64,000 nucleotides of DNA from Gelatoporia subvermispora B (GCA_000320605.2 KB445804.1:922895-986894), one strand, 5' to 3'; positions 47,117 through 60,664 are shown, counted from the stretch's first letter. Made by a program: numbers and translations. Notes: generated from the letters alone by a model not told the origin.

Positions 47117-47967
47117 AATTCAATACTCAAGGAGCAAGTGGCTTTGCCCGCAGCTCTCCGCATGTCTCACCTATTGCGCCACAACGACATCCTGATGACA
47201 ATGCGAGTAAGGGCGTCCTTAGAGATACCCGCGCCCCGGTTTGGCCGGCCGGTCGTGTACGCAATGTGAAAACGTAGAGTCATGTGTTGGTCTTATTCAG
47301 GCTTCAACATCCTAGGGCCTACTGTGAACATCAAATGCTCACTGCAAAGCATGTCATCCTGAGACCATATCCGCATGCTTAAGTGACCTAGATATATTGT
47401 GCCTGCTTGTTTTATGGCTTTCACACTCCTTGCAATCTCATATACAGGAGATCTCATCTCGGTCACTGTGGTTGATGTTCTCCGAATAACTCGGAGGTGA
47501 CACATCTTCCCATCTATAATTGATCGTGGCAGGTGCGTGTCTGCGGAACGCAATTAATGCCTCGGAGCCGGGGTGTCGGTCGAGGTCGACGAGTCGCGAG
47601 GACTGTTCTTATCTACAATGACGCTGTAAAACAGGCGGCTGCAAACCAGGCGGACAATATGCGTTAGAGGCGGAGCGTAGGCTCTATCTTGGATTGCCAA
47701 GAGAAGCTAAAAGCTAAGGGCTAGAAAGGGCCGTGCCGACGGTGTATTAGTCAGTTTGAACGCGTAATCGAAGACCTGAATCAGTAGCCGCCGGCGTCTT
47801 GGGAGAATATCGGCCACGACCCATTATGTTTTTGGACACATTCCACATGGACAACTTTCCCCGCACCGGTTCGATTCCGCCTCCGCGATTGACCCTTAAA
47901 ACTCCACTTCCGGAGCTGTAGTCGTCAGCGCTGCGCTTGCTTGACCACCCCCGTAGCGCGCGCATAG
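47117..47967. other. Intergenic, 850 bp
   Basis: Dbp6 3' flank and ABCC transporter promoter. No coding or repeat features recognised. Confidence 0.55.
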
Positions 47968-50900
47968 ATGTCCTCGCCGAAATCCAAGACGTGAGTGTCA
48001 CTGACTAGTTTGCAAGACAAGTGCGACCATAACAAATTCCACAGGTTCTGGAGGAATCCGCTTCTACCTTCCAAGGCTCCTCCCCCGAAAGAGTCTCTTG
48101 ACGATGCAGACCTGATCCCTGAGGCGACTGCCGGCTGGTGGAGTTTGCTCACGTTTGGTTGGATCACTGGCTTGCTATCTCTTGGTTACGTTCGACCCCT
48201 GGAAGCGTCGGATTTGTACAAGCTCCAAGACGAACGTTCCGCTGCGGTCATCGCGGATAAGATTGTCACGTCGTTCAACAGGCGAGTTCAGAAAGCAGAG
48301 GAATATAATGCGCGTCTGGAAAACGGTGAAATCAAGCCAGGCTTGAAGGCTATTTGGTGGACGATCCGTGGAAGCAGGGTGGAAAGGGAAAAGCAGTGGC
48401 GAGAGAAGGATGGCAGGAAGCGAGCGAGCCTGGCACTAGCGCTCAACGATAGTGTCTTCTGGTGGTTCTGGTCCGGTGGTCTTCTCAAATTGATTTCAGA
48501 TTGTTTGAGTGTGACTACTCCACTGGTCATCAAGGTTCGTCTTCTTGGCGGTCAGGTTCTATGTGTCTTAGCTGACATCGCATCAAGGCCATCATCAACT
48601 TCGGGACTGAGTCATTCACGTGCGTTCATGTACGATATGCCTCGAGAAATAACCATTGACAATTTGTTAATAGTGCTCATCGAACGGGACAAAATCCGCC
48701 TGGTATTGGCAGGGGCATCGGTCTCGCGTTTGCGCTTCTCGCAATGCAGGTGACATCGTCCGTCTGCCAGCATCATTTCTTCTATCGGGCAATGGCGACC
48801 GGGGTAATGCTGCGAGCCGGCCTCATCACTGCCATCTACGAACGCTCTCTGCATCTGACCTCCCGAGCCAGGTTGACGCTCACGAACGGCAGATTGGTCA
48901 ACCACATCTCGACCGATGTCTCTCGCATTGATTTCTGCTGTGGATTCTTCCAACTTGCATTTACAGCACCCGTGCAACTGATTATCTGTCTTGTGATCCT
49001 GCTCGTCAATCTTGGTCCATCTGCTCTGGCTGGTTTCGCTTTCTTCATCCTGTGTACGCCTCTGCAAACGATGACAATGCGCAAGTTCCTCAAGCTTCGT
49101 AGGAAGGCTATGATCTGGACGGACAAGCGAGCGAAGCTACTTCAGGAGCTCCTGGGTGGCATGAAAATCATCAAGTATTTCGCTTGGGAGGTTCCGTACC
49201 TAGAGCGTATTGGCAACCTGCGCAACACAGAGATGTCGTACGTACCTCTCTTAGCATATCCTCAATGATTGTGCAATTAATCGCGTCCAACTGTCAGTTA
49301 CATCCGTACTCTACTGCTCGTTCGTTCTGCCAACAACGCTGTCGCTATTTCGCTACCAGCTCTTGCTAGCGTGTTGGCATTCGTAGTGTACTCGCTCACT
49401 GGCCACACTTTGAATGCTGCTGATGTGTTTTCGTCCTTGACAATCTTCCAACTTCTCCGCCTGCCGCTTATGTTCCTTCGTATGTTTCCATCCAGACTAA
49501 TCACTCAACGCTTACCGATACCATTTGTACTTATTAGCACTATCCCTGGGAGCTATTGCCGATGCACGCAATGCTATCGACCGTCTCTACGATGTATTTG
49601 AAAGTGAAACTCTGTCGGAAACAAAGGTTCAAGACATCGACATGGACGCTGCTATCGAGGTCATCAACGGAGACTTCACCTGGGACGGCTTGCCTCCTGA
49701 GGTGGAGACCAAGAAGAAAAAGAAAGGCATCATGGGAAGACGCGAGATCCCGCCTGCATCGACACCGGACGAGAAATACGCGGAGAGTAAGGAGAAGATC
49801 TTCCAGCTCAAGAACGTCAATCTGAGCATCGCTCGCGGGCAATTGACTGCCATTGTCGGTAAGCAACAGTGGGTATGTTTTCATAGTTCGCCAGCTCAGT
49901 TCCACTTCCCACTGTAGGACCCGTCGGCTCTGGCAAGTCATCTCTTCTCCAAAGCGTAATCGGTGAAATGAGGAAAACTTCTGGCGATGTGAAGTTCAAT
50001 GGTACTGTGGCATACTGTCCTCAGAGTGCTTGGATCCAGGTTGGTCAGATCCCTTCCTACATATACTCGGACCTTAGCAATACACGTCCTTTAGAATGCT
50101 ACTGTCAGGGATAACATCTGCTTCGGCAGGCCCTTCGACGAGAAGAAGTACTGGAAGGCAGTTAAGGATGCCTGTCTTGAGACAGACTTGGAATTGCTTC
50201 CTTACGGTGACCTCACTGAGGTTGGCGAACGCGTATGTCTATATATATCCTCAATGGTACACGATGATATTGACAGTGGAGTGTTTGCATAGGGCATCTC
50301 GCTGTCTGGAGGGCAGAAGCAACGTATCAACATCTGCCGCGCTATCTACGTCAACGCCGACATCCAGATCTTCGACGACCCGCTATCCGCTCTCGACGCG
50401 CACGTGGGCAAACAGGTCTTCCAGAATGTCTTCCTGGATGCCATCGCCGGCAAGACACGTATCCTTGTGACACACGCCCTCCACTTCCTGCCCCAGGTTG
50501 ACTACATCTACACCATGGTCGACGGTCGAATCAGCGAGCAGGGCACATACGCTCAGCTGATTGCGAATGAAGGTGACTTTGCGCATTTCATTCGCGAGTT
50601 CGGCTCGAAGGAAGCGCAGGAGGAGAAGGAAGAAGAGGCATTGGAAGCTCCTGAGGTAGATGAGAAGGAGCTCCCGAAGAAAAAGGCTGCTACCGGGAAC
50701 GCGGGAATGATGCAGGTGGAAGAGAGGAACACTGGTGCCGTCAGCAATCGCGTGTACAAGGAGTACATCAAGGCTGGCAGAGGGCACATCGTCATCCCTT
50801 TGCTATTTCTTTCGTTGGTTCTCTTGCAAGGATGCCAAGTCATGTCATCCTACTGGTACGTTTCTATGCCGATTGTCCTCACCAGTTTGCTGACGCACTT

Positions 50901-53515
50901 GCAGGCTGGTGTATTGGCAAGAAGAGTGCGTGTCTTGGTTCTTGAGTATGGATTCATGCTAAGTACATGTATAGGAAATGGCCCTTCGGCTCGGCATTCT
51001 ATGTACGTTGCAGTGGTCTTTCGTCCGAACTTACGCTGACGCACTTCAACCAGATGGGTATCTACGCCGGGCTCGGTGTAGCCCAGGCTATTACGTTCTT
51101 CATGATGGGTTCCTGCTTCGCCGTCTTGACCTATTTCGCTTCACGACAGCTGCATCGGGTAAGCCCGATTCGGAGACTATACTCATCTCGGCAGTGGTTG
51201 AATGTCTCCCAGGCTGCGATCAAGCGTGTCATGTACGCCCCAATGTCGTTCTTCGAAACAACAGTGAGTCACAATCTAGCTACTCATGAAGCCCCCGAGC
51301 TAATGATACCGTAGCCTCTTGGCCGTATCATGAACCGATTCTCCAAAGGTATGTACCGGTACTATAACACACGACTGCTGAATGCCCACAACGATTGTGT
51401 TGATAGATATTGACACTGTCGACAACACTCTCGGAGGTTTGTTCAGTATATATACGCTGTCACCCTCTTCATCACTGAACACTGTTCTTAGATTCAATGC
51501 GCATGTTCTGCGCGACCTTGGCACAAATCACAGGCGCGATCATCCTCATTGCGATTGTTTTACCATGGTTCCTCATCCCGGTCTGCGTCGTGTTGTGTTG
51601 CTACCTTTGGGCAGCCATATTCTACCGCACGAGTGCTCGTGAGCTCAAGGTATGCATATATTTTACGTTTGTATCTCGAATAATCCTGACTTGACTTTCT
51701 GTAGCGATTGGGTATGTTACAACTCAATATCTGATGCCTCACCTCCTTTGCTAAGCTAATTATATAGATGCCATTCTTCGCTCTTCTCTCTATGGTCACT
51801 TCTCTGAGTCATTGTCGGGACTGGCCACTATCCGCGCGTACGGAGAGACGGATCGTTTCCTACAAGAAAACCGTTCTCGTGTGGATATTGAGAATCGGCG
51901 AGTCTGATCCATTACGCATTACATGTCCTTGCTAAACTCTGCTGAAATGTGTAGTGCCTACTGGCTGACCGTGACTAATCAACGATGGCTCGGAATCCGA
52001 CTTGACTTCTTGGGCATCCTCCTCACCTTCAGTGTCTCTATGCTGACTGTGGGCACGCGGTTCAGCATCTCCCCATCCCAGACTGGTGTCGTGCTGAGTT
52101 ACATCATCAGTGTTCAACAGGTCAGGTTCCTGTGGCTTCTTCGTCTCTGCGTGCTCATATCACGTTTATAGTCGTTCGGCTGGATGATCCGCCAAAGCGC
52201 AGAAGTAGAGAACGACTTCAATAGCGTAGAGCGTATCGTTAGTCATATCGACGTTTCGACCTCGCAGCTACTCAGATCTGTGCTAGGTTCACTACACAAT
52301 GGAGCTAGAACAAGAAGCCCCTCATGAGATCCCTGACAAGAAGCCAGCTGCCCCGTGGCCGTCGAAGGGTGCCATCGAGATGAATGAGGTCGTCCTCAAG
52401 TACCGTCCTGAGCTCCCTGCTGTACTGAAGGGGTTGACCATGTCGGTTAGCCCGGGAGAAAAAGTTGGCATTGTGGGACGGTGAGTGACTGCTTGTCATT
52501 GTTGTTTAAATCATGCTCAGGTTGTGATAGAACCGGCGCTGGGAAGAGCTCAATTATGACATGCCTATATCGTCTCGTAGAGCTCTCTGGAGGCTCAATT
52601 GTCGTCGATGGGGTCGATATATCAGAGATTGGGCTGAATGATCTACGTAGCGGTCTTGCCATCATTCCCCAGGATCCTGTACGTGTACTCGCGCCTGTTG
52701 CGTGGACTATGTGGCTGATATCTGATTTCTCTTTAGCTTCTATGTGAGTTCATAGCTGAAAGAGTGCTTGTTTGAGTGGTATTTGACTATATAAACAGTT
52801 TCTGGTACTCTGCGCAGCAACCTGGATCCATTCGGCCTGCATGACGATGCCCGACTGTGGGATGCTCTTCGACGGGCTCACCTAGTCGAGGACCTCAAGC
52901 ACGAGTCTATCGATGGCAGTGTCGCAAGCGGCGCAAGTACGCCTCGCAATCGCTTCTCCCTTGACAGCACAATAGAGGACGAGGGTGCGAACCTTTCAAT
53001 CGGCCAGGTGTGTGTTCCCACTATCTCACGATTGGCGCATCGCATACTCATGCCTTTCCTAGCGTTCACTTGTATCTCTGGCTCGTGCATTGGTAAAGGA
53101 CTCACGGATCCTTATTCTTGACGAAGCCACTGGTATGCTCCTTGAGTGGCTCATCAAACGGTCTGAAGCTCACCAGCCTCGCAGCGTCTGTTGACCATGA
53201 AACGGATCGGAAGATCCAGGACACGATCGCGAATGAATTCGAGGATCGTACGATCTTGTGTATTGCTCGTGAGCTCTACTCACTACTCTATTCGCCTGAG
53301 CGTAGACCACTGACTGATCCACAGACCGTCTGCGTACAATTATCGGGTACGACCGTATCTGCGTCATGGACGCTGGGCAGATCGCCGAGTACGATACCCC
53401 CGCGAAACTGTACGGCATCCCTGACGGGATCTTCCGTGGGATGTGCGACCGCTCGTCGATTACGCTTGACGACATCAAGCTGGCGGAGAAGGCAAAGCAT
53501 GAGCTTGAGGCGTAA
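47968..53515 (+). CDS. ABCC-type multidrug transporter (Yor1-like)
   Basis: Twenty-seven exons, from 47968-47990 and 48045-48534 to 53325-53515, total 1378 codons (1377 aa). It is a full transporter with layout TMD1-NBD1-TMD2-NBD2 and no extra N-terminal TMD0, as in Yor1. NBD1: GPVGSGKSS (about 538), [18 protein letters not shown], where Asp replaces the catalytic Glu as is normal for ABCC site 1. NBD2: GRTGAGKSS (about 1141), [26 protein letters not shown]. It probably exports amphipathic organic anions or drugs at the plasma membrane; substrate unknown. Two exons are 7 nt (51705-51711, 52737-52743), and the intron at 51898 uses a GC donor. No disabling lesion was found. Confidence 0.95.
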
Positions 53516-53995
53516 CACTGAAGGAATTGGGGGGCCGGGGCTATTGGGTATGAGTGCTGAAAATGATATTCGAATCATGACTTGACGAAGATGCATGACT
53601 CTGTCGAGGCGTCACGCATGTTACGGACGGTAACGATAGACTGTACGAGAACACGATGGTAGTACAACGGTTTCTGATGTAGAGCTCAGTTCATGGCATT
53701 GGGTAGACCTTGCATGAACTCATCCCTTTGGAATGGGCACTTCGCTTTGATACGTTGAGATCGGGGCCATTACCGCTACCAGCGCTTGAGTGTACTACAT
53801 ACACCCACGGTCCTGTGTGATCAATACGCCACATGTGATACGCTAAATTCGGCGTCGCTCACTCGGACGTAAATGTTGCCGGGGCTTCTGGACCCAAGCG
53901 TGCCACTGTATATGTTGCTCATCCTGGCTCCGAAGGTGCACACAGTCAGAAGGAGACTAATCACTGGCTTTTGTTAGGTTCCGCAGCGGAGAGAC
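53516..53995. other. Intergenic, 480 bp
   Basis: ABCC gene 3' flank and promoter of the racemase gene, same strand. No gene seen. Confidence 0.55.
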
Positions 53996-55753
53996 ATGCC
54001 ACCTACTGTTCTTGGCACTCCACGTCCCAACCTGCCGCTCTCAGGCATCCGCGTCGTCGAGGTAACGTCCCCCCTTCTCTGTCCATCTGTCAAAGGTGCA
54101 TCTGAACACGCTTTAGTTTGCTGGCCTAGCCCCTGGCCCGATGGCGGGCAAAATCCTGGCGGACTTCGGCGCCGACGTCGTGCTCGTCGACCGCCCGGTG
54201 TCCCCCGGTCAGACGAGAATTGTGCAGGATGTCCTCGCGCGGGGTAAGCGTGCCATCGCAATTGACACGAAGGTGCACATGGCCCACATTAAATTGCGAC
54301 GTTGTCTGGCCGCTCATGGCTTCACCTTACGGAAGCAGGTCCCAAGCGGTCGTGCGGTTCTGATGAAGTTAATCGGTCGCGCGGACATCCTCATTGACCC
54401 GTTTCGCCCTGGTGTGATCGAACGTCTCGGGCTAGGTCCAGATGTATTCCTGGGAGACGGCGGAAATAATTCGAGACTCGTGTATGCTCGGCTGGTCGGG
54501 TATGAATTTTGTGCAGGCTCGTAAATCGAAGTGTTGTAACATGCGGCTGCTAGGTTCCCTCGCACAGGTTCGCAGTCGTGTTAAAAGGGTGATACACCGC
54601 ATCGGCACTAATGAATATTAGGACCATACAAGGACATGGCGGGTGAGTCAGTTGACTCGTTTCAACGATGTGAGAAATGTGGCTGACCGACAACGCCTTA
54701 GGACACGACGTCAATTACCTCGCGCTGAGCGGCGTGCTTTCTGTACGTAGTATAGCCGCTGATTTACGCCGAGATGCAGCTTGAGACTCAGTTGGTGTGC
54801 GCAGATGCTGCCGGGCGAAGGCAAACCTGAATTTCCCCTAAATATCCTTGCCGACTTCGCCGGGGGCGGTGTGATGTGCGCGCTCGGCATCCTTCTAGCT
54901 CTTCTCGAACGTTATGCAAGCGGGCGTGGACAGGTGGTGGATTGCGATATGGCAAGTCCCCCTTAATGTCCGAGTCTACTTCCGCACTCTCTGCTCATAG
55001 CCAAGTTCTGTGTTCCCCGTTGACAGGTCTCCGGCACGCGATACATCGCCAGCTGGCCGCTCCTTCAGGTAATGCTGCGCCCTGGAGTGGTTCTTGGCGG
55101 GCCACGAGGGGAAAATATACTCGACGGTGGCGCGCCTTTCTATAATGTCTATGCCTGTGCAGATGGGCGCTGGATGTCCGTGGGGTGTATCGAGCCTCGA
55201 TTTTTCCGTGTGTTTCTCGAACGCTTCCTTCAAGCTATCCCCGCGGACTTTGCGCTCGAGGGCGGGTGGAGGCCAGGTCCGGAGCTACAGGGGGTGAAAG
55301 GGGAGTGGGCTATGATGAAAGATTTCTTCGCGCAGGGCTTCAAGATGCACCCGAGGGCTTTTTGGGAGAAAATATTCGATGGTGAGTTGGGGCTGCTCCT
55401 GATCTCAAGAGCCAGTGAACCGTAGGACTAAAATCTTGATCTGGTTTACTGTAGGGACGGACGCATGTGCACTTCCAGTCCTGTCGCTCAAGGAGGCTGC
55501 GGCTCTAGCTGCACGAGTGTCCGGTTCCAAGGGTACTGACTCGGGAAATCCGAGCGCTGCGCCGCACCCAATCCTCAGCAGCATGGCACAGCGTAATGGT
55601 ATCAATGCGGACATCAGGTCATCGTCTCCACCAGAGTCACCAACATCAATCTCAGGCTTAGAGGAAATCCTGGACGAACTAGGGATGGATGAGAGCGAGA
55701 AACGGGAATTGCGACGAAGTGGCGCCCTTGGTGATTCTGTCGCTAAATTGTAG
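53996..55753 (+). CDS. Alpha-methylacyl-CoA racemase / class III CoA-transferase, peroxisomal
   Basis: Nine exons (53996-54061, 54117-54272, 54339-54499, 54554-54567, 54622-54642, 54702-54742, 54805-54951, 55027-55381, 55455-55753) give 419 aa. CaiB/BaiF fold: starts with [35 protein letters not shown], then [39 protein letters not shown] and ILADFAGGG. His at about 141 (GHD) and Asp at about 170 (ADF) match the racemase catalytic pair. It interconverts 2R and 2S methyl-branched acyl-CoAs so that beta-oxidation can proceed. It ends SVAKL, and AKL is a good PTS1, so peroxisomal. The intron at 54952 has a GC donor. Other class III CoA-transferase activities are possible. Confidence 0.93.
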
Positions 55754-55897
55754 AACACGACTCGTGTTCATATTCCGCTGCCTTCATTAAATACTCTTGA
55801 ACCGAATTTGAGAACGAGGAAGACATGCTTTAACGATACAAGACAAAGTTGTGGGGCTCTCAGTTTGAATATTGGATTTAGACGATTAAAAGGACAA

Positions 55898-55905
55898 GCG
55901 AAAAA
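55898..55905 (-). terminator. Pol III terminator of tRNA-Val
   Basis: A TTTTT run on the minus strand within the first ten bases after the tRNA 3' end, the normal RNA polymerase III stop signal. Confidence 0.7.
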
Positions 55906-55907
55906 CA

Positions 55908-55981
55908 TGAGTCGGCCCAGGTTCGAACTGAGGACCTTCTGTGTGTTAGACAGATGCGATAACCAACTACGCCACCGACCC
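55908..55981 (-). tRNA. tRNA-Val (AAC)
   Basis: A 74-nt cloverleaf on the minus strand. The acceptor GGGTCGG pairs with CCGACTC (one G-T), followed by A as discriminator. The anticodon arm is TCTGT / CTAACAC / ACAGA, giving anticodon AAC for valine. The T arm CTCAG-TTCGAAC-CTGGG has the TTCGA B-box core, and the D arm contains GGTTATCGC. There is no intron. Confidence 0.95.
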
Positions 55982-56150
55982 ATGTGTGACGTATTGACAA
56001 GTATGGTATTCACGTGGTTGACATAGCCCAGTCGCTGACACGCTTAGTGAACCGCGGCGTAGCAGGCTGTGGTCGACACGAGCACGGTCATATCCCAGCA
56101 GCAACACCCGGAATTACATGCAACACTGATACAATAACACTCACAGAGAT

Positions 56151-57879
56151 ATGTCGCTGCTCGCACCCATTATCTGCGATAACGGTACCGGCTTCTCCAA
56201 AGTTGGGTTCGTGTTGTCGTCCCATCCTCCGCGGCGTCATTCCTCACCTCCAACTATAGCTTCGCCGGTAACTCTGACCCATCCTTGTGAGTACTATCCT
56301 GTCTCTTGAACGAAATCAGTATCTCATGGGATTATCTAGTGTATTTCCGACCGCGATTGCAACCCGCGGCCCCGCCGCACAGCCAAGCCGTTCAGGTCCC
56401 GCAGTCCCCCCACGTCCAGGACACCTTGCATCCAAGCGCGGGGTTGAGGACCTTGACTTCTTCATCGGCGATGAGGCCCTCGCGAATGCGCAGACTCCGG
56501 GCTATGGCGTTAATTACCCCATCCGCCATGGACAGATCGAGAACTGGGACTACATGGAGCGTTACTGGGAGCAGACCATCTTCAAGTACCTCCGCGCTGA
56601 GCCGGAGGACCACTACTTCCTCCTGGTACGTCTCCGAGTCGCATTCTACATGCGCCCGCACAATGAGAGTATCGCTGATTTTGGTACCTGCAGACTGAGC
56701 CTCCACTCAACCCTCCTGAGAACCGCGAACAGACTGCCGAGATCTTCTTCGAGTCGTTCAATATCAAGGGTCTGTACATTGCCGTACAGGCCGTGCTCGC
56801 GCTCGCGGCATCGTGGTCCTCGAACCGCGTCACGGACCGCACGCTGACGGGTACCGTCATCGATTCGGGCGACGGTGTCACACACGTCATCCCCTGTGCG
56901 GAAGGCTACGTGATCGGCTCCGCAATCAAGCACATCCCCATCGCTGGCCGGGACATTACGCAGTTCGTGCTCAACCTCATGCGTGAGCGTGGCGAGATGG
57001 CGAACGTGCCGCCGGAGGATCACCTCAAGGTTGCGGGCCGCGTCAAGGAGAACTTCAGCTACGTCTGCCAGGACATCGTCAAGGAGTTCAGGAAGTACGA
57101 TGCGGAGCCATACAAGTACTTCGAGCGCTACGACGGCGAGCACACTGTTACTGGCCGGGTGTGTCTGTCTGATTCTCAGTGCCATTCTCGCAAGTGACTG
57201 ACTGATGCGTACTTGTCTCGGGGCAGAAATATACTCTTGACGTTGGCTATGAACGCTTCCTCGCCCCCGAGATTTTCTTCAACCCCGAGATCTACTCGTC
57301 AGACTTCCTGACGCCGCTGCCCGAGATCGTCGACGGCGTCATTCAGCAGTCCCCCATTGACGTCCGTCGTGGTCTCTACAAGGTGCGGTTGTTCTCCTTT
57401 CCCATACCCACTGGTCCTGACGACGCTGCCGCAGAACATCGTGCTCTCGGGCGGTTCGACGATGTTCCAGCACTTCGGCCAGCGCCTCAAGCGTGACCTC
57501 AAGCAGATCGTCGATCGCAGGCTCGACGCGAACGCCGCTGCAAGTGGCAGCCAGCTCCGTTCCTCCGGCGTCGAGGTCGACGTCATCTCGCACAAGCGCC
57601 AACGGTAAGCCTAGTCTCTTATTCACGCGCTTGCCTCATTTTATCCACCTGGCTTGAGTATCAATGCTGATGCATGCCGTGTTCCAGATATGCGGTCTGG
57701 TTCGGTGGCTCGCTCCTCGCGTCTCTGGTGAGCGCCACATTGGATTCCTTGATCTCACGTATAGTGTACTCATGCGCACGCAGCCCGAGTTTTACTCGTC
57801 CTGTCACACCAAGGCGCAGTACGACGAGGTTGGCCCGAGCATCTGCCGGAGGTACCAGATCTTCGGCAGCGCGGCCTGA
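56151..57879 (+). CDS. ARP3: Actin-related protein 3 (Arp2/3 complex)
   Basis: Eight exons (56151-56206, 56260-56286, 56340-56625, 56694-57158, 57227-57382, 57435-57604, 57688-57727, 57784-57879) give 431 aa. Arp3 is one of the two actin-like subunits that nucleate branched actin filaments at cortical patches. The nucleotide-binding loops are present: [10 protein letters not shown] (10-19), DSGDGVTHV and [14 protein letters not shown]. Features separating it from actin and Arp2 are [42 protein letters not shown] and the late [13 protein letters not shown]-terminal [12 protein letters not shown] also fits Arp3. The family-specific insert [14 protein letters not shown] is kept. Confidence 0.96.
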
Positions 57880-60664
57880 GTGCGCTTGTACCATTAGGGT
57901 CGGTTTAAAGACAGAGGACGGAGCAACGCAATGTGGTCGGACTTGGATAGGTACCAGTGTCGAGGAGACACACATATACGAATATGAATACGAACGTTTA
58001 TTTAAATTGGATGGATGTTTGGATGGAACACTAGCAGAAAGGAAGTTCAATGGGCGTAAGTCGAGGGGAGGGGGCACTTCGAGGAAATCAAGATAGAGGA
58101 CACTTGGAACGTGAGTCAGGTGTCGGAACGCAGGTCAGCCACTGCAGAGGCCGTGCGTGGGGTCGAGAGCTATACAGCGAAATAACCTCAGCTGAACGTA
58201 ATACCATACGAGCAGGTTGACATATGCTCTATGGCACTTTGCTTCGATCCGGACTTCGCCGCACCAAATGGGGAACAGTTGTGCTACCCCCTTATTGAGC
58301 GATTGCCAGACTTTACTACATAGCTGTAGAGTTGGCCAGCCTGACTTCCCCGATCGTCAAAGCATTCAGCCGAGCGCGACAGATGTTTTCTTTCGGCACA
58401 GTAATGGTAGCCTACCCCGAGATCGTCCCAGGGGCCAGGCCGGCTATGGTTAGCAGTTCTCCAGCAACTTGAGTCTGCGAGGGCCTAGCAGTGGAGCCCT
58501 CTTGACTTTGCGGTGTCCTGAGCCGCTGTTCCGACCCGAGGAGTGGAGAACCGACCGCGGCTCTAGAGATTTGTCTTGAGCGGCCAGGAAGTTGCCACTG
58601 CGGCCGCTGTGCAGGCCCGATGCATTTCGGGCTTTGGATCGGACTACCGGACCTCAGGGCAAATATTCGCGATCGTTTCCCCGGGGGATGAGAATGATGA
58701 GAGCTAGCGTTCACTTGCACGTCGGCGAGCCAGATTTTCTGAGCGGGGGACTGCTTCGACGCCCATACGTGGAATCAGACGGTGAAACCGAATATGAATA
58801 CTGGCAAGGAGGGTGCGAATCAATATACCGTTACCTGTAGAGCTTGGCGACTGTGCCGATATGTGCGAGCTGGTGACAACAATAGGACCTTCATGATGCT
58901 CGTCATTCAGCGAACCAGTAAAGATCTGACAGAGAAGGGAGGGGGACGGTCATGCGGAGCATACGATGGCACTGCATTGACCAACGGAGTTGTGACAAAT
59001 GCGAGCAAGGAAATTTAGTCTATCCGAGCGAGGGGGGATTTCTTTCCTCGAGTCATGCATGTGTCATAATTGTCAAAGAAGATCCTGTCGAGGGGGTATA
59101 ACAATCGCTCGGTCGCGACGTTGCATGCAGGATTGGGCGCGTAACCGGGATTTGGGACTTTGAGGATCCGGCTTCCGATATCCATCTTTGTTTCAGGGGT
59201 TCGGCGGCAAATGGCGGTGGCAAGCCGTGACATGAGTACTGGACACTCCTGAATATGCGCCTTCCTGTAAAGATGTTCGGAAAAAGGAGACGGGGACCAG
59301 TGCACAGGTCACGGCAGACTAAGTCGGTATCAGGGAGAACTGCGTCCCGACGCCATGTGGGAGTGCTCGCGACCGTTCGCCGAGGACCACGACGGCATGC
59401 TGCGCAGATTGCACGGATCCAGCGAAATGAATCATGAGCACAGGATGTCCCCGAAATTATCGTGCAATGGATGTCCGATTGTGCCTTCATAAGCGCGGCA
59501 AGGACGATTCGAAAAATTCGATTGAGACCGTTCCAGAGCGATACGTGTGAGAAGCGCCGCGGAGCGTCCCATGGTCTCTAATGTTACCGCTTGGAGATAT
59601 TGGGGTCACCAGAGACTTGCGAGTCGCTTGAAGCAGCAGTAGTCATCTAGACTGCCACATGAACTCAACTCGGCTCTCAAGCCGATCCTGCCCTCGTGCG
59701 GTGCTTGGTCGGGAGTTGGCTGGCCAAAGGAAGTAAACAGCGGGCCACAAGCTGTTATTGTGCAGTTTGTGCTACACGCAGTACGGTAGAATGCATGCAA
59801 TGGCACAGCGAGAGACAAGGGTTGCAGTGCTTCGGTCGCCACGCTAATGCGGTGTCGACAGCCGTATGGCACAGCCTACTAGGGTGGAACCGAACTCGCC
59901 CAGTCGATCCGAGAAATCCTGAGAGTGGGTCTGAGGCTTGATGGATGCGGCAGAACACCGCAAATGAAGAGTTTCTGTGTCATAGCAGATGGTCTTGCGA
60001 GAATCTTGGTGCTGTAAATAGATGCTGGGCATTTTATCTTGTCGGCGCGTGAAAGTAGTACTTCAAGTATCCCAGAGGTAGAAATTCACTCAGCCGATGG
60101 TGCGTGGAAATGCCCTGGAGTAAATGATGACGAAAAACAATGCACTGATGTCATGACTGCGCGGGAGGGGGACAACAACGCATCTTGACCACATTGCTGT
60201 GGACGATGGCAACGCCACATTGACTGGAGCCGCCAAAAGGCGCCGAAGATGCGGAAGTAGACGCCGTGGGAACAGGACCCAAAGGAAGAGGAAGTCCTCG
60301 GAGGATGCCTTGGCATCGTGACGCCTGCAAGGCCGTACTGATTACACTCACAACTCAATCTATGCGCGTTGTGTCCTCGTGCTGAAGAACACGTGAATGA
60401 TGTGCGAGGGGGGAGATGAGTTTCCATACCATCGAACAGTGATGGCTACGCTGGGAAGGTACGACGCCACTCCTCGCACAACTTCGCCCTATACAGTGAA
60501 CGATCCAATGACCAAGAGAAGCTATAGTATCCCCGTTGCAATTTGTATTCGGAACCGATGTCTACATGTTTGTGGTATACACACAACAATGAATTCTGCC
60601 CCTCAATATCCCTGAATAGTGATGTCCCCCATGAGTCTTGGGATCGCCTTCCTATCGCAGCACA
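57880..60664. other. Gene-poor stretch, 2.8 kb
   Basis: Between converging Arp3 and dolichol kinase genes. ORFs up to 145 codons (59490-59053 minus) have random-like composition and no family features. No repeat long enough to see by eye. Presumably decayed DNA plus 3' flanks. Confidence 0.5.

Noticed and set aside
29834..57879. Secondary-metabolite or transport gene cluster around the ABCC pump
   Set aside because: No polyketide synthase, peptide synthetase, terpene cyclase, P450 or pathway regulator is present; neighbours are housekeeping genes.
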